The notes beneath the pieces are model-generated. The model saw only the letters and a program-made list of their open reading frames with translations, did not search any database and had not been told where the DNA came from. A stretch of DNA of 64,000 nt from Eriocheir sinensis (lineage: Eukaryota > Arthropoda > Malacostraca > Decapoda > Varunidae): NCBI RefSeq assembly GCF_024679095.1, contig NW_026112142.1, forward strand, positions 183,501 through 247,500, given 5' to 3'. Positions 56,905 through 64,000 of this stretch are shown in pieces (the first letter of the stretch is position 1; each line of letters opens with the position of its first letter). The position numbers and the translations under genes were made by a program.

Positions 56905-57200
56905 GCCTATTTTCATTACTGGGGTCTGGAAAGGTTAAGGTAAGGTAGAATAATGAAAGCCTATTTTGGAAGAAGGTTTGTCCTTGGGAATGGTCTGCTA
57001 CCAAGATATTTCTGAGTACCTGAAGTAGGTAAAGAAAAATAATAAGTAGCACTACCCCACTTTCATTACTGTATAAGGGCTGGAAAGGTTAAAGTATGGT
57101 CACGGGTATATATTTTGGAGGAAGTTTCGTCTTTAGGGAAGGAACTAATACGAAGATATTTCAGAGATTGGCTGAAAGAGGAAAAAAAAGTACCCCAATA
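56905..57200 (+). repeat. ~150-bp tandem duplication
   Basis: TTTTCATTACTGGGGTCTGG and TTTCATTACTGTATAAGGGC start two units, both with GAAAGGTTAA and AAGATATTTC(TG)GAG. Confidence 0.75.
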
Positions 57201-57369
57201 TGACTTAGGGCAATACTGGTTCATTATTTGCTTTAGGAAGTTAACAAAAAAGTAATGAAACGAATATATAGTTAATTATTCTCGTGATGGTGGTAGTGGT
57301 CTGAGAGAGAGAGCCCGGGCAGACCCAGTATCTGAGGCCGCCTACTCCTCGCTGCCGGTTAAGTGGCCC

Positions 57370-57400
57370 AGGCGAGTATAGGAAGTACCTATACTCGCCT
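57370..57400. repeat. Perfect 13-bp-arm hairpin
   Basis: AGGCGAGTATAGG and its complement CCTATACTCGCCT with loop AAGTA. GGGCAGACC (about 57315) and its inverse (about 57457) lie outside, so it may be the centre of a small MITE. A (CTAC)n tract follows to 57540. Confidence 0.65.
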
Positions 57401-57709
57401 CAGCACGCTCCCTTCTCACCCTTTCTGCCTTAGACGTGTTATTCATGGGGTCGGTCTGCCCCTACCACCTACCTACCTACTACTACCTACCTAACTACTT
57501 GCCTACCTGCCTATCTCTCTACTTACCTACCTACCTTTATGCTGGGAGTTAGGAGGCGAGCATCATGGAGTACGGGAACAGACATAGGTTGAAGACACTA
57601 TAAGGATGCATAACGTCCTACGATAGAGTATACAGAGCGTGTTTTAAGCAAGTATATCCGAATAGCGAAGCAGAATAAGAACAAAATTAGTTCGCACCAT
57701 ATTCTCTTG

Positions 57710-58690
57710 TGTTGGTATGTGGCAAAAGGGAACTGACAGTCGGAGGCAGAGGCGAAGAGGATGTAGAAGAGGCACTTAAACCATCAGTCCGCATGTATAT
57801 AGCCTAATAGCAGATGAAAATAAAGACAACATCTGTTCTCATCGTGTACAGGTAGCAAGAGAGAGCTGACATTTGGCAGAAGAGGCTGGATCATGAAGTA
57901 AGGCGAAGAGGAGGTAGAGGAGGCACTTAAACCACCATTCCGTAATACCTAATTAGAATAAAGGCAGATTATATTCTTACTTATGCTTCCGTGTGGAGGC
58001 AAGAGGAAGCTTACGGTTGAAGGAAGAGTCTGGGTCATGGAGGAGGGCGAAGAGGGGAGAGGGGTCACTTTAAACCACCATCCCGTAATACCTAATCAGA
58101 ATAAAGGCAGATTATATTCTCACTTTATGCTTCCGCGTGTACAGGAGGTAAAAGGAAGCTTACAGTTGGAGGAAGAGTCTCGGTCATGGAGGAAGGCGAA
58201 GAGAGGAGTGAAGGGGCACTTAAACCCCCATCCCGTAATACCTAATCAGAATAAAGGCAGATTATATTATTACTTATGCTTCCGTGTGGAGGCGAGAGGG
58301 AGCTTACAGTTGAAGGAAGAGGCTGGGTCATGGAGGAAGGCGAAGAGAAGGGAGGAGAAGCACTTAAACCACCATTCCGTAATACCTAATCACAATAAAG
58401 GCAGATTACATTCTTACTTTATGCTTCCGTGTGGAGGCAAGAGAGTTGGAGGAAGAGGCTGGATCATGGAGGAAGGCGAAGAGAAGGGAGGATGAACACT
58501 TAAACCACCATTCCGTAAATCACAATAAAGGCAGATTACATTCTTACTTTATGCTTCCGTGTGGAGGCAAGAGGGAGCTTACAGTTGGAGAAAGAGTCTG
58601 GGTCATGGAGGAAGGCGAAGAGAGGTACAGAAGGAGCACTTAAACCCCCATCCCGTAATATCTAATCAGCATAAAGGTAAAGTTTTCCTG
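57710..58690 (+). repeat. ~142-bp satellite, 7 units
   Basis: CACTTAAACCACCATTCCGT, AATAAAGGCAGATTATATTC and CTTCCGTGTGGAGGCAAGAG recur at about 142 bp (129-151). The unit is unrelated to the 142-bp satellite at 22.4 kb. A 170-codon frame (57983-58495) follows the array and is probably an artefact. Confidence 0.9.
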
Positions 58691-61080
58691 GGTTGACATT
58701 GTGTTATTTTCTTGCCCAATTGTTATCAGTTCTACGCACCATATGACCTTCCCAAGTCTGTGTTATGTCATATTCATTGAGTTGGCTTCTTTCGGTACTT
58801 GCGACAGCGTGAGCGAGTCGCACGAGGTCAGAGACAGCCACACCTCAGGGCGCGGGGCAGCGGAGCACCGCTCGCCTGCCCGTCACCCGTCTTCTCTCCT
58901 CTTCTCCGCGTTGTTCGCCCTTTTTATTTGCTTGTAGTTCGTCCGGAAGGGTGTGGGTTCCGGTTGATGACGGCTGATGAAAGTCATCATTTGCTGATCC
59001 TAGTGTCAGTTCATCACAGCTTCCCACGGCCAAAAGCACGACGTGTTGTTAAACATCCTGTTGTGCGACACCGACCGGGTGTCGCCACACGTATAATCAT
59101 ACATTCACATGTACATTATAATATACACATTACATCGCTCGGTTCTCTAAAAGTCGCGACCTCACGACTCACCCCACCTTTACAAATTGCCGTACCTACC
59201 CATGTTGCAGTCGCCCAAAGTGTACTATCTAAGCGTGGTCTTGTTACAGTTGCTTTAAAGATTATCACAGAAGTCAGAGCCCGCCTAACGATACAACATA
59301 GGGAAATGCCAATGATAATAATCATGGAAGTAACAAGAAATGGGTAATGCAAATACAGGTTGAGGTAAATAGGGCTAGAGTCGTGGATGTGGAAGTTGAG
59401 CACTATTCCGAAAAAACAAAATAATAGCTCGAAAAATTATTTACATGATACATCCTAGAAAAATTAAATTGACTAAACTGTCATTGGGATACACGATAAT
59501 GGAGCTATTTGGAATAGTAAAAAGAAAAAGGAACAATCCTTGAAGAAGATCTGCTTCACACTGAACCTTCGAGTCACACCTGGACAAAAAACTGTCGCAG
59601 TGTCGCTACCCTCGGCACGCCATCGAGGCGGGTGGGGTTTGCAACAATAGATAAGGTTGTGTGAAAAGAGGTAATGTTATCCGTAGAGTCTCCTAATAGT
59701 TACAATGTGATAACAAGGACAAGTCTGGAGAACCTTAGAAGCATCGGCAGTCAGCACCACTAACTCCTAATACTCCGTTTTTCAGGTCTACAGTACTATA
59801 AAAGAAAATCCTGTCACCAAGTTGTGAAATCACTTGTAATAAATCTCACTGAAATATGTAATTCCAGCATAATTGATTAAAGTAATTCCAGCATTAATAA
59901 ACATCAAAGTCTGCTTACTTCCAAAGCTTACAGATATTCACATGCTGGTTACGATAAAAGTTAGAGACAGCATCTGTTCAAGTTAAGTCTGTCAGTGCAG
60001 AGAAAAAGTATGTTTTAAGCAGAAGTACATGAGGTTCAAGGTTAAATTGTACCTATCCCTATGTTAGTCTACACCCTCGGTTATTACGGCTCCAATTAAA
60101 TTAAGAAGACTGACTGCCTTGCATCAACTCAGCAATAAAAGAAAATAGTGGGTTAGAGTGAAATGTATTACTCAAGCACTCCCCTTCTCGCATGAAAAAG
60201 ATGCAGGCAAAAGCTTAGGAACCAAACATAAATTAGTAGATGCGAGGATGCAGGTTATAGTCGTGTGGTGGAAAGATACACAAAGCAGCGTCAGGATGAG
60301 CCTCAAGCCGGTGCTAGTCTTTGGAGACGATCACTATGCACCATTCTGTGCAAAAAAAAAAGATCGTAAAGCTCAAATTTCCAACCACCTATTTATCTGA
60401 TTATGTCTGCCTAAACCACGGGTAAAAGAACACATCAAGGAATTTTTGATTACCGCTGGTGACACCCAAAAAGGTTTAGGTCAGAGGGTCGCGAAGGCCC
60501 CCTCCCCGACGAACGTGTCGACGGCAAACGAAGCTTCAAAAAGGACCCAAAATTACTTTAAATGCCATAAAAGTTGGCTGATAAAACCGTGTAGGTTGCC
60601 AGTGGGGCTGTAGTCAAGGGATACTGCACTCCTTCGAAGAGGAACTTTAAGGACAATCATGTACACAATGAACTCTAGTAATAATCAGAACAGAAATGGT
60701 TTCTCCATCTGTCTAGTTTCCCTGTTTAAAACACGAGATCAAATTAGTAGATAGCCTATAGGCGTCCATTGGCCTATTAAATAGGCCACTCGTTTGCACA
60801 GTGTCCACAGCAAAATATGCACCCTTTATGAGGCTGTGTTGCCCATCTTCCCCAAATGTTTCAAGAAAAAGTGACCGAAACGCATCATGATCCTGTGAAC
60901 GCGCTCCTGTTTTTGAGGGCCGGCGTTCCCGTTCCCGGGATTGACCTTCGAGCGGCTGAGAGATATTTTATCTCCCGGATTTGACACGAATGAAATGTCC
61001 ATGACAATCTCACTTTGAAACAAGAAGTCCCTGGCTGAACAATCTGCCTCCCTTGATACCCTGCGAAAGGCCTAACTGCT
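58691..61080. other. No recognisable gene or repeat
   Basis: Apparently unique sequence. Open frames at 58799-59347 and 60158-60400 have no domain I can name. A small inverted pair, ACTATTCC with GGAATAGT, encloses about 59402-59520. Confidence 0.4.
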
Positions 61081-63314
61081 GTTGTCGTTAGCGGGTGATT
61101 AGGGGCAGAAGCCATTGTGGGATTAGTAAGGTAAGTGTTTCCGATGTGTAACACTTTATATTTGTCATCGTTAAATTTCATTTGGCCCAATGTGCAAGTC
61201 GATCTAGATCTGATTGTAATGCTTCTTCGTCGAGTGTCGTAGTTACCTTACTAGCGATTTTTGTGTCATCAGCATATTTTGATACTTCGCATGTGAGCCC
61301 ATCATCGATATCTTTAACAAAAATTAAGAAGAGCATGGGGCCAAGCACTGATCCTTGAGGTACGCCGCTTCTGACATCGAGTCAGTTAGATGAAACACCG
61401 TTTAGATTCTAAACGGTGTAATTCTAAACTTTAGAACTACTCTCTGTCTCCGCTCTGAGAGCCAGTCTACAAGCCAATTGTGAATGTTACCCGAGATACC
61501 GTGCGCCAATAGTTTACTGAGCAACCGTTTGTGGGGGACTCTATCAAATGCCTTTTGAAAATCCAGATAAATGATAACTACTGATCTGCCTTCATCGAAC
61601 ACTTCAAAAATAAAATGAAAAAAATTAAGTAAGTTAGTGAAACACGAACGTTTACTACGGAAGCCATGTTACGAATTATTTGTTATAATATTTTCTTCGA
61701 AGAATTTCACCATATTGTCGCGAATGATAGTCTCCATTAACTTACAAACAATCGATGTCAGGCTAATTGGTCGATAGTTTCTTGGATGAGACTTGTACCC
61801 CTTTTTGAAAATTGGTGTGACATTTGCTAGTTTCCAATCCGACGGAACTTTTCCAGCTGTTAAAGATTTTTTGAAAAAGATAGAGAGCGGTTTACAAATT
61901 TGATGTATGATTCCTTTTATAATTCTAGGTGTAATTTTGTCTGGACCAGGAGCTTTCCTTACTTCATTCTTTTCAATTGTGCATTAAATGTCATTTTTTA
62001 CGATGAGCACGCCATTCAAAATCTTTTCGGTCCTTTTAAGCTCCGGCGGTTGAGGTGATGAACAATCATCGTCGGTAAATACGGATGCGAAAAAGTTATT
62101 TAGAATTGTAGCCATTTCATTTTCATCGTTCGTGTGGTTACCATTGTCATTAGCAAGCGGTCCGATACTACAAGTGAGTGATTTTTTATTATTTACATAG
62201 CTAAAAAATTCTTTAGGATTAGATTTACTTGTTTCCGTTATATATTCGTCAAGATTTTTCTTGCTACGTTCTATTAATTTCTTGGTTTCGCGGCGAATTC
62301 TGTCCAACTCTATTTTCTAAGCCTCACTCTGGATTGATATATATCTACTGTATACGCGTTTTTTTTAGAGAGAGGCTATTTTGAATTTCGTTATTCCACC
62401 ATTTGGGTTTCTTCTTAAAAGTTGAACATCTGTTACGATATTGTGGTGAAGGCCTCCCACGATTTATCAATATCTGTTTCCGTCGAAATTATAGTCCAGT
62501 CAATGTTTTTTAGAATTGATCGGAGTCATACGAAATTCGCTCTCTGATAATCAGGCACCTTTTCTTTACTATGAGTTACTTGACTTTCTTTCATCTAGAA
62601 CTACGTAGAACTAAAAACTGGACCAACATTTACTTCGTTGATTAGATCAGCTGTCGCTGAAATGATAAGGTCAAGTATATCATTTTCCCAAGTCGGTTAT
62701 TGAACGTGTTGATGTAAATCACTTTCTAATAAATATGTGTACAGGTCGAGCCCTGTATGAGAATTCAACGGTTCGCCCTATCTTTTCACTGGCAAGTTAA
62801 GGTCCCCCACAATTACTGTCTCGCAACTGCTACTTGTTTCTAACATTAATGCACTTAACGCGTGGTCGATATCAAGAGTCTGCCCTGGCGGTCTATAGAT
62901 TAGTCCAACTACTATTTTACGAGACTTATTTTTAATTTCAATGAGAATCATATCCACATTGGTTATAATATCTGTTTTCACGAATACTGAATGGAGAGAG
63001 TTGTGGATATATAACATAACGCCCACACCCTGTCTGTTCTCTCTTTCATGACTAAAAGTCGTATAACCCGGTAATCTATATTCCGCAATGAAATCTCTAT
63101 TTGAAGAGTCTATCCAAGATTCTGTGATTCCGATGATGTGATAACGATTTGTAGCTGCTAGTGCTTTTAAGTCTTCAAATTTGTCACGTAGGCTACGAGC
63201 GTTTATATAGTAAGTTTTAATGTGATTCGAGTCGGGAGTTGCGCGGGCTGAGTGCTCCTTCACGGTGGAGCTGCTGGTGTTCTCACCTTGGCGTTGTTGT
63301 TTTTTTACATTCAA
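61080..63314 (-). pseudogene. ORF2 of LINE D: endonuclease and reverse transcriptase
   Basis: The endonuclease opens at IKTYYINARSLRDKFEDLKA and reads HIIGITESWID, FSHERENRQGVGVMLYIHNS, VGLIYRPPGQTLD and VIVGDLNLPV, where the frame closes at 62778. A linker (RRETKKLIERSKKNLDEY, about 62290) precedes RT. RT includes VIIYLDFQKAFDRVPHKRLL (first catalytic Asp), SGVPQGSVLGPMLFLIF with RSGVPQ seen near 61370, and SKYADDTKIAS (YADD). It then has DRLAHWAK, a TGA where W is expected, and MKFNDDKYKVLHIGN. Multiple stops and frame changes inactivate it. The start overlaps the ORF1 stop (63311-63314). Confidence 0.87.
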
Positions 63315-64000
63315 AGAGCCACTTGGTCACAGAGCAGCCTCCCGAAACGGGCTGCTCCAACAGGATTTAAGTGGATGCCATCGGCAAGGAACAAGTCCGA
63401 ATCGTAGTAAATTTTTTTCCAGAAGTTAACGAACTGGGCGTTTTCTTGTGGGCAAAGGGACTGAAGTCTGTTGTTCGTGCTGAAGGCCTTACTGTAAAAG
63501 CAAGGTTCGGCACCGACCCTTGGGAGAATTCCTGAGATTATGATGTTACTGGCATCCGTTTTTCGTTTATACTGCTTGATCATGCGGCTGTATTTTTCAA
63601 GCAGTTCCTCAGAACGGGTTGTCCTTACGTTATTTGTGCCCGCGTGAATGACAAAGAGGGTGTTTCGGTCAGCATTACTCGTGACATCATCGCACGCTGC
63701 GGTGATGTCGTCCAGTCTGGCACCTGGATAGCAGTAACGTTTTCTGCTGCCGTTTGATGAACGATCACAGAACTCAAACAGCTAGCCACGCACCATGGAG
63801 TACCCAACTAGACGAGTCTCAAACTCATCCTCCATGGTGTCTGTCAGCACCTGGAACATATTGAAGGTAGTGGGGGTCAGTAAATGTTTGATTGCCTGCT
63901 TCGGTTTGGCTCCATTCCTTACAGGTTGGAACCCGTCATCCTGTGAAGCAGGAAGAGAACCGTTATGTGGGGCAGGCTGGGAGGTGGCCTGTAAGGCAGG
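63311..64000 (-). pseudogene. ORF1 of LINE D: SGNH-esterase-like protein (partial)
   Basis: Open from the window edge. It reads VGYSMVRG (block I, Asp of the usual GDS replaced by Tyr, Ser kept), a TAG near 63783, then RYCYPGARLDDITAACDD, NTLFVIHAGTNNVRTTRSEE (block III GTNN), IIISGILPRVG and DLFLADGIHLNPVGAARFG (block V Asp-x-x-His). Esterase domains of this type are known in ORF1 of CR1-group LINEs, where their role is not settled. One stop separates block I from the rest. It ends VAL and TGA at 63311. Confidence 0.85.

Larger units (their letters stand above)
61080..64000 (-). mobile_element. CR1-type LINE, family D (runs off the right edge)
   Basis: On the minus strand: esterase-type ORF1, endonuclease and RT. 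Homology stops near 61080, after HPLTTTAV, so the RT C-terminus and 3' UTR are missing or rearranged. Confidence 0.88.

Noticed and set aside
58799..59347. 182-codon open frame
   Set aside because: No domain, no splice context and ordinary composition; not distinguishable from chance.
60158..60400. Possible piggyBac-like fragment (VIVVWWKDTQSSVRMS)
   Set aside because: Only one weak motif is seen, with no catalytic Asp blocks or terminal repeats.

Overview
This window looks like repeat-dense intergenic DNA of a decapod crustacean, probably a crab (inferred). The evidence is the many very long (CA)n, (GT)n, (TC)n and (GA)n microsatellites, non-LTR retrotransposons and tRNA-derived SINEs of decapod type, and the absence of operons or bacterial signals. 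I see no host gene that I can name with confidence. Almost every long reading frame belongs to a mobile element or to a tandem repeat.

Layout. 0-7.4 kb: a spliced Myb/SANT-like (zeste-type) gene on +, ending in about 30 copies of a 12-residue repeat, faces a decayed HARBI1-type transposase on -. Related inverted motifs lie outside both, so this may be one degraded PIF/Harbinger element. 7.7-10.4 kb: a CR1-like 3' end and a truncated EN/RT retrotransposon (family A). 10.4-13.4 kb: short tandem repeats, SINEs and a MITE family (M1), including a SINE inserted in a MITE. 13.7-19.5 kb: a full-length CR1-group-like LINE (family B, -) with an L1-type ORF1, broken by later insertions. 19.5-28 kb: stacked minisatellites of many families, purine-rich stretches and small LINE and MITE fragments. 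28.9-32 kb: family A again, with endonuclease and RT. 32.8-34.2 kb: a foldback hAT-like element with a perfect 8-bp target duplication. 37.3-41.1 kb: another LINE (family C) with an almost unbroken RT. 42-43.9 kb: a 43-bp satellite.

44.1-49.7 kb is the standout. It is a complete Mutator-like (MULE) element, bounded by a perfect 9-bp target duplication. Its terminal inverted repeats are long arrays of a 22-bp tandem unit (about 2.46 kb on the left, 0.46 kb on the right). Between them lies a spliced PHD/FLYWCH/MULE transposase gene with two small frame breaks. The architecture resembles the Drosophila Foldback (FB-NOF) elements.

49.7-58.7 kb holds more MITEs, an LTR-like insertion that splits a SINE and carries a 50-bp repeat open in three frames, and two minisatellites. 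58.7-61 kb shows nothing recognisable. 61-64 kb is a CR1-type LINE (family D, -) with an SGNH-esterase ORF1 that runs off the right edge. The elements are related mainly by nesting (LINE in LINE, SINE in MITE, MITE in MULE intron), so the window records successive rounds of transposition rather than a pathway.
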